Positions 18,431 to 27,293 of a stretch of DNA of 64,000 nt are shown one piece after another. A model generated the notes under the pieces. That model was not told where the DNA came from and ran no database searches. It saw only the letters and a list, made by a program, of their open reading frames with translations. Origin of the DNA: Sulfitobacter sp. W027 (GTDB lineage: Bacteria > Pseudomonadota > Alphaproteobacteria > Rhodobacterales > Rhodobacteraceae); assembly GCF_025143985.1 (NCBI RefSeq), contig NZ_CP083564.1, positions 2,387,001 to 2,451,000 of the forward strand. Direction: 5' to 3'. The translations under genes were made by a program, and so were the position numbers. Each line of letters begins with the position of its first letter. The stretch's first letter is position 1.

Positions 18431-19300
18431 ATGCGGTATCGCGATCTCGATCATCTTATCAATGAGGCGCAGGCGGCGCTAAATGCAGGTCCCATCGCCA
18501 TGATCGTGGTCGAAGATGAGGTAGAGATCGACACCACCCTCCGCCACCACCTGCAAGCGGGCTTTGACAGTGTATTGGCGCTGATGCCCGCCGCCTTTGA
18601 GCTGCCCCGCGATTTACAAGAAAGCGTGCTGCGTGTGGACTACGACACCACCGCCGAAGGCGCGTTGGAGCAGGCGGTAAACCGGATGATCGCGGCGGTA
18701 CCGGGGCAGTGGCTTTATTACTGCTACAACGCCGAATATCTGTTTCACCCCTTCAGCGAGACGCGCAACATAAAGGAACTGCTGGCGTTTCACAGCGAAG
18801 AGCGACGCGATGCGCTGCTCGGCTATGTGGTCGACCTCTACGCGCTGGACCTTAAGCGGCACCCCAATGCAGTGTCATTGGATCAGGCGCATCTGGACCG
18901 CTCGGGCTATTACGCGCTGGCACGCAAGGATGCGGCCCGGCAGGGGCACCCTAAGGAACGGCAGCTTGATTTCTTTGGCGGACTGCGTTGGCGGTTCGAA
19001 GAGCACGTCCCCGTGCAAAGCCGCAAGATCGACCGTATCCCGCTGTTTCGCGCCAAGCCGGGGCTGGTGTTGCGCGGCGATCACACGTTCAATGATGAGG
19101 AATACAACACCTACGCCTGTAAATGGCATCACAATGTCACCGCCGCTATCTGCTCTTTCCGCACGGCCAAGGCACTGAAGTCCAATCCCGGCAGCCGCTA
19201 TGATATAACCACATTCCAGTGGCACAACTCAGAGCCGTTCGAATGGCATTCCCGGCAGTTGATGGACCTGGGTTTGATGGAGCCGGGCCAATGGTTTTGA
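18431..19300 (+). CDS. glycosyltransferase-like protein of unknown specificity
   Basis: A cytoplasmic protein of about 289 residues with no signal peptide. The N-terminal half resembles the donor-binding part of family-2-like glycosyltransferases: IAMIVVEDEVEIDTTLRHH looks like a nucleotide-sugar strand with acidic residues, and a later aromatic-rich segment, QWLYYCYNAEYLFHPF, could face a substrate. These are weak resemblances. The start is uncertain: ATG 18431 has a G-rich stretch just upstream, while an in-frame ATG at 18380 would add 17 residues. Divergent from miaB; no operon partner. The function should be treated as unknown. Confidence 0.75.
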   Translation: MRYRDLDHLINEAQAALNAGPIAMIVVEDEVEIDTTLRHHLQAGFDSVLALMPAAFELPRDLQESVLRVDYDTTAEGALEQAVNRMIAAVPGQWLYYCYNAEYLFHPFSETRNIKELLAFHSEERRDALLGYVVDLYALDLKRHPNAVSLDQAHLDRSGYYALARKDAARQGHPKERQLDFFGGLRWRFEEHVPVQSRKIDRIPLFRAKPGLVLRGDHTFNDEEYNTYACKWHHNVTAAICSFRTAKALKSNPGSRYDITTFQWHNSEPFEWHSRQLMDLGLMEPGQWF

Positions 19301-19570
19301 ACCACCCAGCACGCCACTGTTCCGCCGGTAGACAACTGAGGCATCGCCCTCCCTCCCCCCGCAGGGCGAGTTAGCAACACTTCACCAGCCGGGCGCCAAA
19401 GCCTAGAGCGACCGCTTCGCCCCCCGCGACAATTGATCGCCCGAAAGAGAGGGCGACACCCTCTGCATTGCGCATGCACTGACCCGCCGATGCCAACCCC
19501 TTTCCCAAAACCCACTTGCACTCACCCGCTTTACTCCTATGACGGAAGGCAGCCACAACGGGAGGGTCCG

Positions 19571-20263
19571 ATGGCCGTCAACATGCTCGACACATTCATC
19601 AAACCGATGCACCGCGAGGGCATCAAATTCGTGGCAATCTTCGCCGCCATCACGCTGGTGCTCTTCGCCATCGAAGAAGTGCTGGGCTGGATCGGCGTCG
19701 GGTTGACCGTTTGGTGCTACTATTTTTTCCGCGATCCTGAGCGTGTGACCCCTGACCGGCCCGACCTCATCGTCAGTCCCGCCGATGGGATCGTCTCGCT
19801 GATCGAACCTGCCGTGCCGCCTGCCGAACTGGGCATGCCGGATGTGCCGCTGACCCGCGTCAGCGTCTTCATGAGCGTGTTCAACTGCCACATCAACCGC
19901 GCCCCCGTCGCGGGCAAGGTGCAGGCCGTGGCCTACCGCCCAGGCAAATTCTTTAACGCCTCGCTCGACAAGGCCAGCGCCGACAATGAGCGTAACAGTC
20001 TGTGCATCCGTATGGACGATGGGCGTGATCTGGCGGTGGTGCAGATCGCTGGCCTCGTCGCGCGGCGCATTGTCTGTTTCGTAAAATCCGGTGACGCGCT
20101 GGAAACCGGCGAACGCTTTGGCTTGATCCGCTTCGGCTCGCGGCTAGATGTTTACCTGCCCGAAGGCGTGGACCCAATGGTCAGCATCGGGCAAACCATG
20201 GTCGCCGGGGAAACCGTGCTGGCCGAGTTGAAACAGCCGGTGATCGACACCGCCCCCCTCTAG
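19571..20263 (+). CDS. psd: phosphatidylserine decarboxylase
   Basis: Psd converts phosphatidylserine to phosphatidylethanolamine. At 230 residues it is the short, PSD-A type. An N-terminal hydrophobic stretch anchors it to the inner membrane. The autocleavage site that makes the pyruvoyl group is the serine in [11 protein letters not shown] near residue 190, and [11 protein letters not shown] carries the conserved histidine. GGAGG lies six bases before ATG 19571; the longer frame from 19433 is ignored. It is followed ten bases later by pssA and then pmtA, giving an operon for serine phospholipid, ethanolamine phospholipid and phosphatidylcholine. Confidence 0.95.
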   Translation: MAVNMLDTFIKPMHREGIKFVAIFAAITLVLFAIEEVLGWIGVGLTVWCYYFFRDPERVTPDRPDLIVSPADGIVSLIEPAVPPAELGMPDVPLTRVSVFMSVFNCHINRAPVAGKVQAVAYRPGKFFNASLDKASADNERNSLCIRMDDGRDLAVVQIAGLVARRIVCFVKSGDALETGERFGLIRFGSRLDVYLPEGVDPMVSIGQTMVAGETVLAELKQPVIDTAPL

Positions 20264-20273
20264 GATAGACCCC

Positions 20274-21053
20274 ATGCGCCCCCCTTCTGAAAAGACCGGC
20301 GCAGACCTTGCGCTGATCCAGTTGCTTCCCAATGCTCTGACGATCACTGCGATCTGTGCAGGGCTTTCAGCGATCAGGTTTGGGGTGCAGGGCAATTATG
20401 TGCTGGCCGTGCAACTGATCCTTCTGGCCTGCGTGCTGGATGGTTTGGACGGGCGGCTGGCACGGCTGTTGCGCTCATCCAGCCCGATGGGCGCTGAGTT
20501 GGACTCACTGGCCGATTTCCTGAACTTCGGCGTGGCCCCGCCGCTGATCCTCTATTTCTGGGCGCTGCAAGATATGCGCAGCGCGGCATGGATTTCCGTG
20601 CTGATCTATGCGGTCTGTTGCGTGGTGCGGCTTGCGCGCTTCAACGTGAACGACAAGGCCGAGGCCGAGAAGGCCAAGAATGGCGACGCTGTGGGCGAGA
20701 GCGGCTCGTTTTTCACTGGCATCCCCTCCCCGGCGGGCGCGCTGTTGGTGCTGCTGCCGATGACCGCCTCTTTTGCCTTTCACAATCGGCCCATCGTGCC
20801 GGATTGGTTAATTTGCCTGCATATGGTGCTCATCGGCTTTCTGATGATCAGCCGCATTCCCACGTGGTCCTTCAAGACCACCAAAGTCTCCCGCCGCCAT
20901 GTGAAGTACCTGCTGGTGGGCGTGGCGATTTTTGCCGCAGCGCTGGCGACCTATGCTTGGACCACGCTTGTCGTGCTCTGCGTGGCCTATATCGGCATGG
21001 TGATCTGGGGCCTGCTGCGGGCAAGGAAAACGAATAAAACCAAAAGGATTTAA
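20274..21053 (+). CDS. pssA: CDP-diacylglycerol--serine O-phosphatidyltransferase
   Basis: PssA makes phosphatidylserine from CDP-diacylglycerol and serine. The 259-residue integral membrane protein has about eight hydrophobic segments. The CDP-alcohol phosphatidyltransferase motif D-G-x2-A-R-x8-G-x3-D-x3-D is complete (DGRLAR, then GAELDSLAD). It is the type II, membrane-bound enzyme. It lies between psd, which uses its product, and pmtA, which methylates the resulting ethanolamine lipid. The pmtA start follows its stop by one base. Confidence 0.95.
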   Translation: MRPPSEKTGADLALIQLLPNALTITAICAGLSAIRFGVQGNYVLAVQLILLACVLDGLDGRLARLLRSSSPMGAELDSLADFLNFGVAPPLILYFWALQDMRSAAWISVLIYAVCCVVRLARFNVNDKAEAEKAKNGDAVGESGSFFTGIPSPAGALLVLLPMTASFAFHNRPIVPDWLICLHMVLIGFLMISRIPTWSFKTTKVSRRHVKYLLVGVAIFAAALATYAWTTLVVLCVAYIGMVIWGLLRARKTNKTKRI

Positions 21054-21054
21054 G

Positions 21055-21672
21055 ATGGATATCAAGGCGGTTGAGACATCCTATGCCCGCTGGGCGCCAA
21101 TTTACGACAAGACCTTTGGCGCGCTGACCAGCGGCGGTCGCCGTCATGTCGTTGCCCATATCAACAAGGGCAGCGGATCGGTCCTTGAAGTGGGCGTCGG
21201 TACTGGCCTGTCCCTGCCTCACTACGCGCCGCATCTGTCGGTCACCGGGATTGATTTCAGTGACGAGATGCTCGCCAAAGCCCGTCAGCGGGTCACTCGC
21301 GAAGGGCTAAAGCATGTGGCCGACCTGCGCCAAATGGATGCCCGCAACCTCGACTTCCCCGACGCCAGCTTTGACACCATTGCCGCCATGCATGTCCTTT
21401 CGGTCGTGCCCGAGCCGGAACGTGTCATGGAAGAGATTGCCCGCGTGTTAAAGCCAGGCGGTCAGGTGGTGATCGCAAACCACTTCATGCGCACCACAGG
21501 TGTGCTCGGTTTCCTAGAGAAGGTCTCCGCCCCTTTTGCCAATACGCTCGGCTGGCATTCGGATTTTGAGATGGAAACCGTATTGCAGCAAGATGCGCTG
21601 CAGCTTGAAGACGAACGCGCCTTGCCACCGATGGGCATGATGACATTTCTGGTGCTGCGCAAACGCGGCTAA
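21055..21672 (+). CDS. pmtA: phosphatidylethanolamine N-methyltransferase
   Basis: A 205-residue class I SAM-dependent methyltransferase. Motif I is VLEVGVGTGLSLPHY, followed by an acidic residue in GIDFSDEML, and motif II/III segments are AMHVLSVVPEPERVM and VLKPGGQVVIAN. Its size and its place directly after psd-pssA match the Rhodobacter sphaeroides-type PmtA, which methylates phosphatidylethanolamine three times to phosphatidylcholine. No membrane segment is predicted, as expected for a peripheral enzyme. The start lies one base after the pssA stop. Confidence 0.88.
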   Translation: MDIKAVETSYARWAPIYDKTFGALTSGGRRHVVAHINKGSGSVLEVGVGTGLSLPHYAPHLSVTGIDFSDEMLAKARQRVTREGLKHVADLRQMDARNLDFPDASFDTIAAMHVLSVVPEPERVMEEIARVLKPGGQVVIANHFMRTTGVLGFLEKVSAPFANTLGWHSDFEMETVLQQDALQLEDERALPPMGMMTFLVLRKRG

Positions 21673-21682
21673 GCCGCGCCCT

Positions 21683-21707
21683 GCGGTGGGGTGCAATGCC
21701 CCGCCGC
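21683..21707. terminator. terminator between pmtA and irr
   Basis: Nine-base arms (21683-21691 and 21699-21707, one G-U) enclose a seven-base loop, directly between converging genes. No T run is present. Confidence 0.6.
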
Positions 21708-22127
21708 CTAAGACTTCCGGCGCAGGCGGATTACCACATCAACCGAAGCAATCTCGGCCCCCTCAGGCGCGTCGGGAAGCTGCGCGATCACCAATTGCTC
21801 TGAGGGCGCGTCTGTCAGCTTGCTGTCGTCTTCCCAGAAAAAATGCGGGTGGTCGTGGGTGTTGGTGTCGAAATAGCTTTTGGAGCCATCAACGGTCACT
21901 TCCTGCAGCAGCCCGGCATCGCAGAACGCCCGCAGCGTGTTGTAGACCGTTGCAAGCGACACGGCTTCGCCCTGCCCCTTGGCCGCCTCAAACAGGCTTT
22001 CGGCCGTTACATGACGGTCTTGACCATCGCCCACCAGCAGGCTTGCCAGCGTGACACGTTGGCGTGTGGGGCGTAGTCCGGCCTGCGCCAGCCAGCGCGT
22101 CCCGACCTCTTGTTCCTGTTCGGACAT
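21708..22127 (-). CDS. irr: Fur-family regulator, Irr type
   Basis: A 139-residue regulator. The N-terminal winged helix is recognisable (GLRPTRQRVTLASLL, then AVSLATVYNTLRAFCDAG), followed by a dimerisation domain with THDHPHFFWED, which supplies metal ligands. Irr proteins repress iron-using and activate iron-saving genes under low haem in alphaproteobacteria. The assignment to Irr instead of Fur/Mur/Zur rests on length, the lack of C-x2-C pairs and the neighbouring fabA, and is inference. AGGAAA precedes ATG 22127 at a short spacing; longer in-frame starts lack one. It has its own promoter overlapping a palindrome. Confidence 0.85.
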   Translation of the reverse strand: MSEQEQEVGTRWLAQAGLRPTRQRVTLASLLVGDGQDRHVTAESLFEAAKGQGEAVSLATVYNTLRAFCDAGLLQEVTVDGSKSYFDTNTHDHPHFFWEDDSKLTDAPSEQLVIAQLPDAPEGAEIASVDVVIRLRRKS

Positions 22128-22148
22128 CAGTTTCCTGCCTTTCAGAGC

Positions 22149-22178
22149 CATATAAAGGATGAAATCCCCGGTTTTCAA
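22149..22178 (-). promoter_or_regulatory. candidate irr promoter
   Basis: Read on the minus strand, TTGAAA is followed by TTTATA after 16 bases (or TATATG after 18). The predicted start lies about 20 bases before the irr ATG. The -35 lies inside an 18-bp palindrome. Confidence 0.5.
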
Positions 22179-22187
22179 TTGAAAACC
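22170..22187. promoter_or_regulatory. palindromic operator candidate in the irr-fabA divergon
   Basis: GGTTTTCAATTGAAAACC is a perfect 18-bp palindrome covering the -35 of the irr promoter and lying about 100 bases upstream of fabA. A repressor binding here would shut irr, and might affect fabA. It does not match the classical Fur box or the Irr ICE motif. Confidence 0.55.
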
Positions 22188-22290
22188 TCGCGCCAATCGT
22201 CGCAGCTGCCCTTGCGCGGCCCTTGCAGCACGCGGTGACGCGGTGCTAAACGGGGCCGGTGTTATAACAGAGCAGCAGGAGAGCCGCAGG

Positions 22291-22800
22291 ATGGCCGACT
22301 ACCCCACGAGTTTCGACAAGGATGATCTGCTGAAATGCGCCCGCGGCGAGCTTTTCGGCCCCGGTAACGCGCAGCTTCCCGCCCCGCCGATGCTCATGAT
22401 GGACCGGATCACCGATGTCTCGGCCGACGGTGGTGCCCATGGCAAGGGCCATATCACCGCCGAATTCGACATCACCCCGGACCTGTGGTTTTTCGAATGC
22501 CACTTCCCCGGCAATCCGATCATGCCCGGCTGTCTGGGCCTTGACGGTCTGTGGCAACTGACCGGTTTCAACCTCGGCTGGCGTGGCTGGCAGGGGCGCG
22601 GCTATGCGCTCGGCGTGGGCGAAGTGAAACTGACCGGCATGGTGCGCCCTGACCGCAAGATGCTGACCTATAAAATTGATTTCACCAAAGCGATCCAAAC
22701 CCGCCGCCTGACGATGGGTGTGGCCGATGGCATTGTCGAAGCCGATGGCGAGGTGATCTATCAGGTAAAAGACATGAAAGTGGCGCTGAGCGAAAGCTGA
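22291..22800 (+). CDS. fabA: 3-hydroxydecanoyl-ACP dehydratase/isomerase
   Basis: FabA dehydrates 3-hydroxyacyl-ACP and isomerises the C10 product, starting the branch to unsaturated fatty acids. The 169-residue hot-dog-fold protein has the active-site histidine in [23 protein letters not shown], with the catalytic aspartate in the same segment (LGLDGLWQ). GGAG lies before the ATG at 22291; the longer frame from 22243 is not favoured. It is usually the first gene of fabA-fabB(-fabI). Here two minus-strand genes and a terminator intervene before fabB. Confidence 0.96.
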   Translation: MADYPTSFDKDDLLKCARGELFGPGNAQLPAPPMLMMDRITDVSADGGAHGKGHITAEFDITPDLWFFECHFPGNPIMPGCLGLDGLWQLTGFNLGWRGWQGRGYALGVGEVKLTGMVRPDRKMLTYKIDFTKAIQTRRLTMGVADGIVEADGEVIYQVKDMKVALSES

Positions 22801-22822
22801 GCCAACCGACTTTCTGGAATAC

Positions 22823-22847
22823 AAAGGGGGCCGCGCGGCCCCCTTTT
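22823..22847. terminator. fabA terminator
   Basis: A 24-bp perfect palindrome, AAAGGGGGCCGC with GCGGCCCCCTTT, ends in TTTT on the plus strand and is preceded by AAA, so it can serve fabA and the converging SDR gene. Confidence 0.88.
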
Positions 22848-22863
22848 GCGTTTTGATGCGCCC

Positions 22864-23466
22864 TTAGAGGGTCTGCATTTCCTGAACCTTGCCATCGTGA
22901 CGATCCGTCACCGCCGCTTCAGCCAGCACGGCGGCCACATCGGCGCGCCGCGCTTCGCCTTCTTGGTCGACACCCTCACCCAAATTTATCGCGTTGGTTT
23001 TAGGATCATCGGTCAGCGCCACCGGGCGCAGGATAGAATAGGTCAGACCCGAGGCGATCAGATGCTCATCCGCCGCCTGTTTGGCTTTGAGGTAATGGGT
23101 CATCTCCGTATCCTCGGGCGGGTTATCCGCACCCACGGAACTCAGCATAACAAAGCGATCTACATTGGCTTTACGCGCCAGATCGACCAGATGCTGCGCA
23201 CCTTCACGGTCGACCTTTTCAGTCATCTCCGGCCCAGTGCTGCCGCCTGAGCCAGCGGCGAAGACCACCACATCCACATCATCACAAACGCCCGCCTGCA
23301 AATTGGTTAGATCGCCCTTCCGCAGCGCGGTGCCTTCGGGCAGCACCGAGGTGTCAGAGCCGTCGCGTACCAGCGCGATCGGATTGGCCCCACGGTCTTT
23401 CAACTCACTGATGAGCAAGTGCCCAGTTTTGCCAGTCGCACCGGCAACGAGTACATTCATAGTCAT
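22864..23466 (-). CDS. NAD(P)-binding atypical SDR (NmrA-like)
   Basis: A 200-residue protein. The N-terminal nucleotide-binding loop VAGATGKTGHLL matches G-A-T-G-x-x-G of atypical short-chain dehydrogenases. DRFVMLSSVGA and YLKAKQAADEHL give an S and Y-less active site, with K in a YLKAK context; LTYSILRPVALTDD is the family segment after it. Such proteins are flavin reductase or redox-sensor-like, with unknown substrate. The start is the ATG at 23466 (GAGG upstream) or two codons later. It is 66 bases from the dehydrogenase gene on the same strand and probably cotranscribed with it. Confidence 0.82.
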   Translation of the reverse strand: MTMNVLVAGATGKTGHLLISELKDRGANPIALVRDGSDTSVLPEGTALRKGDLTNLQAGVCDDVDVVVFAAGSGGSTGPEMTEKVDREGAQHLVDLARKANVDRFVMLSSVGADNPPEDTEMTHYLKAKQAADEHLIASGLTYSILRPVALTDDPKTNAINLGEGVDQEGEARRADVAAVLAEAAVTDRHDGKVQEMQTL

Positions 23467-23532
23467 CCAGAACCTCTTGGAATTGATTGTAAAACCGATG
23501 AACGGCGGAAAAGGCCGCTCATCAGTTGCCGT

Positions 23533-24912
23533 TTAGGACGGCAGGAAGATTGACTTGGCGTTGACGAATTCTTTCATGCCAAAGCCACCGTGTTCACGGC
23601 CGTAGCCGGAGTTTTTCACCCCACCGAAGGGCATATTCGGATCGGCTGCGCCGAAGTTGTTGATCCGCACCATGCCGGTGTCGAATTCGTCGCGTGCCAG
23701 TCGCAAGGCGTGCTCTTCGTCGGTACAAAAGATACCGCCGCCGAGACCATAGCGGCTGTCATTGGCGATACGCATCGCGTCTTCGTCATCCTTCGCCCGG
23801 ATGACCGAAGCGACGGGGCCGAAGATCTCATCGTCATAGGCTGGCATGCCCGGTGTGACCTCGGCCAGAACCGTCGCCGGATAATAGGCACCGGTCCGGT
23901 CTGGCGCTTCGCCCCCGCAGAGGACTTTGGCCCCCTTCTTAACGCTCTCTTTTACCTGATCGCGCACGGTTTCGAACTGCTCTTGGCTCGACAGCGGCCC
24001 GAGTTTCGTGTCGTCATCCATCGGATCGCCCATCGGGATCGCCTTCATCGCCTCTACATAGGCGCTGACAAATGCGTCGTAATTCTTCTCGGTCACGATA
24101 AAGCGCTTGGCCGAGACACAGGTCTGACCGTTGTTATAGAGCCGTCCCATGGTCGAAAATTTCACCGCTGTCTCGATGTCGGCATCCTCTAGCACGAGAT
24201 AGGCGTCATTGGACCCCAGTTCGAGTACGGATTTCTTCAAATGTTTCGCGGCTTCGGCCCCGATGTGGCTACCTGCGCTGTCCGAGCCGGTCATCGTAAC
24301 GCCACGCACCAACTTATGAGCAATCAGCTTGTCCGATGTATCGTGGTCGATAACGATCACGTTAAACAGATCCTTCGGCAGACCTGCCTCTTCGCACAGC
24401 TCTTTCAGGCGCAGCCCGCTGCCGGTGCAGATTTCCGCGTGTTTCAGCACGCAGCCATTGCCGGTCATCAGGTTCGCTGCCAGCACCCGCACGGGCTGAT
24501 AAAGCGGGAAGTTCCACGGCTGGATCTGATAGATCACGCCAATGGGCTGGTAGGTCACGACCCCTCGTTTTTTGCCGCCCTCGTGTTTGCGCTCTTCGTC
24601 CTTTAGCATCTCAGGGCCGTTCTCAGCCGTATATTCAAAGATCTGCGCACAGAGTTCGACTTCAGTGAGCCCATCTTTGTAGAGCTTGCCAACTTCGCGG
24701 GTCATCAGCTCTGACAGGCTTTCTTTATTCTCGCGCAGCTTTTCGGCGATCTTTTTGAGATAGGGCGCGCGTTCGGCGTGTGTCAGTTTGCGCCACTCTT
24801 TGAAAGCTTCATGAGTGGCCTCGACCGCTTGGGTCGCATCGGCTTCGGACATCACTGTATAGGTGTCGAGCACTTCTTCCGTGGCGGGGTTTACAGTTTT
24901 TATCTCGGGCAT
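23533..24912 (-). CDS. NAD(P)-dependent succinate-semialdehyde dehydrogenase
   Basis: A 459-residue aldehyde dehydrogenase superfamily enzyme. The oxyanion/cofactor segment [11 protein letters not shown] (residues about 132-142), the general base in [12 protein letters not shown], and the nucleophile in [11 protein letters not shown] are all present. The sequence is closest in type to the shorter Sad/GabD-like enzymes that oxidise succinate semialdehyde to succinate; substrate is inferred from family. It has the reverse orientation to the fab genes around it. Its start lies 164 bases from fabB and the two read divergently. Together with the SDR it forms a two-gene insertion between fabA and fabB. 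Confidence 0.88.
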   Translation of the reverse strand: MPEIKTVNPATEEVLDTYTVMSEADATQAVEATHEAFKEWRKLTHAERAPYLKKIAEKLRENKESLSELMTREVGKLYKDGLTEVELCAQIFEYTAENGPEMLKDEERKHEGGKKRGVVTYQPIGVIYQIQPWNFPLYQPVRVLAANLMTGNGCVLKHAEICTGSGLRLKELCEEAGLPKDLFNVIVIDHDTSDKLIAHKLVRGVTMTGSDSAGSHIGAEAAKHLKKSVLELGSNDAYLVLEDADIETAVKFSTMGRLYNNGQTCVSAKRFIVTEKNYDAFVSAYVEAMKAIPMGDPMDDDTKLGPLSSQEQFETVRDQVKESVKKGAKVLCGGEAPDRTGAYYPATVLAEVTPGMPAYDDEIFGPVASVIRAKDDEDAMRIANDSRYGLGGGIFCTDEEHALRLARDEFDTGMVRINNFGAADPNMPFGGVKNSGYGREHGGFGMKEFVNAKSIFLPS

Positions 24913-25075
24913 TCTGATCTCCTTTATGTCTCACCAAGCCAACACCCCCTGCCGCGGGGCTGTTCCATCACAGAACCTTGACCGCGAACTTCACGCCCGC
25001 AGGCCCGGCAAACCGCTTGCGCCGTATGGGCGTGGTAGCATACACCGGGGCTGCAAAATCAAAGGAGTGCTGCCC

Positions 25076-26305
25076 ATGCGCCGCGTCGTCGTCACAGGGT
25101 TGGGGATTGTCTCATCCATCGGAAATAACGCCGAAGAAGTGCTTGAAGCACTGAGAAACGGCACATCCGGGATCGAAGCCAGCCCGGAGATGGCAGAGCA
25201 CGGGTTCCGCAGCCGCGTGGCCGGGACGCTCAAGATCAATCTGGCCGATCACATTGACAAGCGCACCCTGCGTTTCATGGGTCCGGGCGCGGGCTATGCC
25301 TATGTCGCCATGGATCAGGCGATCAAGGATGCGGGATTGAGTGGAGAGCAGATCAGCAACCCGCGCACCGGTCTGGTGGCAGGCTCGGGCGGGCCGTCGA
25401 CAAGCGCCATGTTCGCCGCGCATAACATCGTCAAGGACACCGGGGCCACCAAGCGGATCGGGCCTTTTGCGGTGCCGAAGTGCATGTCCTCGACCGTCAG
25501 CGCGAACCTCTCGACCGCTTTCAAGATCAAGGGCATCAACTATTCCATCACCTCGGCCTGCTCCACTTCGCTGCATTGCATCGGCAACGCGGCTGAACAG
25601 ATCATGTTGGGCAAGCAGGACGTGATGTTTGCGGGCGGCGGCGAAGAACTGGACTGGACGCTGTCCTGCCTCTTTGACGCGATGGGCGCGATGTCGTCCA
25701 AATATAACGACGCGCCCGAGACGGCGAGCCGCGCCTTTGACGCGGACCGCGATGGTTTTGTGATCTCCGGCGGCGGCGGCATGCTGGTGCTTGAAGACCT
25801 TGAGCATGCGCTGGCGCGCGGAGCGAAAATTTATGCCGAGGTGACCGGCTATGCCGCCACCAGCGACGGGCATGACATGGTGGCCCCGTCCGGTGAGGGC
25901 GGCGAGCGTGCGATGCGTCTGGCGCTGGAGACTCTGCCCGAGGGCCGCAAGGTGGGCTATATCAACGCCCATGGCACCTCGACCCCCGTCGGCGACGTGG
26001 GCGAGATCGAAGCGGTGCGCCGGGTCTTCGGCAAAGGCAGCACGCCACCGGTGAGTTCTACCAAGTCGATGACCGGCCACGCGCAGGGCGCTGCGGGGGC
26101 GCTGGAGGCGATCTTCTCGCTGCTGATGCTGGACAATGATTTCATCGCACGGTCGATCAATGTGCAAAACCTCGACCCGGCGCTTGATCCGTCGGAAATC
26201 GCGCTTGAGCGGGTGGATAATGCGGGGCTCGATTCCGTCATGACCAACTCCTTCGGGTTTGGTGGCACCAATGGATCGATGATCCTGTCGAAGTATAAAG
26301 GCTGA
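25076..26305 (+). CDS. fabB: 3-oxoacyl-ACP synthase I
   Basis: FabB condenses malonyl-ACP with the unsaturated acyl-ACP made by FabA. The 409-residue thiolase-fold protein shows the Cys-His-His triad: the nucleophile in [12 protein letters not shown], then [11 protein letters not shown] and [18 protein letters not shown] lies eight bases before ATG 25076; the ORF running upstream to 24863 overlaps the dehydrogenase gene and is rejected. fabI follows nine bases later, so they form an operon. The usual partner fabA is 2.3 kb upstream. Confidence 0.97.
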   Translation: MRRVVVTGLGIVSSIGNNAEEVLEALRNGTSGIEASPEMAEHGFRSRVAGTLKINLADHIDKRTLRFMGPGAGYAYVAMDQAIKDAGLSGEQISNPRTGLVAGSGGPSTSAMFAAHNIVKDTGATKRIGPFAVPKCMSSTVSANLSTAFKIKGINYSITSACSTSLHCIGNAAEQIMLGKQDVMFAGGGEELDWTLSCLFDAMGAMSSKYNDAPETASRAFDADRDGFVISGGGGMLVLEDLEHALARGAKIYAEVTGYAATSDGHDMVAPSGEGGERAMRLALETLPEGRKVGYINAHGTSTPVGDVGEIEAVRRVFGKGSTPPVSSTKSMTGHAQGAAGALEAIFSLLMLDNDFIARSINVQNLDPALDPSEIALERVDNAGLDSVMTNSFGFGGTNGSMILSKYKG

Positions 26306-26314
26306 GGGCGCGTT

Positions 26315-27106
26315 ATGTCAGGATTGCTTGCAGGAAAACGCGGCCTCATCATGGGTGTGGCCAATGAACGCTCCATCGCTTGGGGCATCGCCAAGGCGAT
26401 GGCCGAGGCCGGGGCCGAACTGGCCTTCACCTATCAGGGCGAGGCCTTTGGCAAGCGTCTTGAGCCGCTGGCGCAGAGTGTCGGGTCCGACTTCATGGTC
26501 GATGTCGATGTAACCGATGACGCCTCGCTCGACCGCGCCTTCGAGGAGTTGGGCGCGCGCTGGCCGACGATTGACTTCGTCGTGCATGCCATTGCTTTCT
26601 CGGACAAATCCGAGTTGACGGGGCGGTTTCTGAACACCAGCCGGGCGAACTTTAAGAACTCGATGGACATCTCGGCCTATTCCTTCATCGACGTGGCGCG
26701 CCGGGCGCATCCGTTGATGGTGGAGAACGGCGGCACCTTGTTGACCCTGACTTATATGGGCTCGAACCGAGTGACGCCGAATTACAATGTGATGGGCGTG
26801 GCCAAGGCGGCGTTGGAAAGTGCGACGCGCTATCTGGCGAATGATCTGGGGCCGGAGGGGATCCGTGTGAACGCGATTTCGCCGGGGCCGATGAAGACGC
26901 TTGCGGGGGCCGCAATTGGCGGGGCGCGCAAGACGTATAAGCATACGGATCAGAATGCACCTTTGCGGTCGAATGCGACGTTGGAGGCCGTTGGTGGCAC
27001 GGCGGTCTATCTGGCGTCTGATGCGGGCGCTTGCACGACGGGGGAGATCGTCCGCGTTGATGGTGGTTTCCACGTGTTGGGGATGCCGCAGGCGGATCAC
27101 CTGTAA
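26315..27106 (+). CDS. fabI: enoyl-ACP reductase [NADH]
   Basis: FabI reduces trans-2-enoyl-ACP, the last step of each fatty-acid elongation cycle, and is the target of triclosan in sensitive bacteria. The 263-residue divergent SDR has the NADH loop GVANERSIAWGIAKAM and the catalytic Tyr-x6-Lys in NYNVMGVAKAALES. VNAISPGPMKTLA follows as in the family. It directly follows fabB (nine bases), and a strong hairpin lies after it. Confidence 0.97.
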   Translation: MSGLLAGKRGLIMGVANERSIAWGIAKAMAEAGAELAFTYQGEAFGKRLEPLAQSVGSDFMVDVDVTDDASLDRAFEELGARWPTIDFVVHAIAFSDKSELTGRFLNTSRANFKNSMDISAYSFIDVARRAHPLMVENGGTLLTLTYMGSNRVTPNYNVMGVAKAALESATRYLANDLGPEGIRVNAISPGPMKTLAGAAIGGARKTYKHTDQNAPLRSNATLEAVGGTAVYLASDAGACTTGEIVRVDGGFHVLGMPQADHL

Positions 27107-27120
27107 GTCTAGAACTAAGG

Positions 27121-27150
27121 GCCATCGCCTGCCCGTGGGGTGGCGATGGC
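27121..27150 (+). terminator. fabI downstream hairpin
   Basis: Perfect 9-bp arms, GCCATCGCC (27121-27129) and GGCGATGGC (27142-27150), lie 14 bases after the fabI stop. There is no T run, so termination is probable but not certain. Confidence 0.55.
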
Positions 27151-27293
27151 AACGTGGCTTTGTGCCACCTTATGGTGCAGCCTTTGGACGACTTCGAAGG
27201 CTCCCGCCCAGCCTCACCAAATCGCCAGCCCGCCGGGACGGGCAGGCGATGGCCCGGCGCCTGCGGCTTGATTCCGGGCTGGGGTGGTATCCT

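Noticed and set aside
22243..22290. Longer N-terminus for fabA
   Set aside because: The extra codons do not resemble the family, and the ATG at 22291 has a suitable GGAG and gives normal length.
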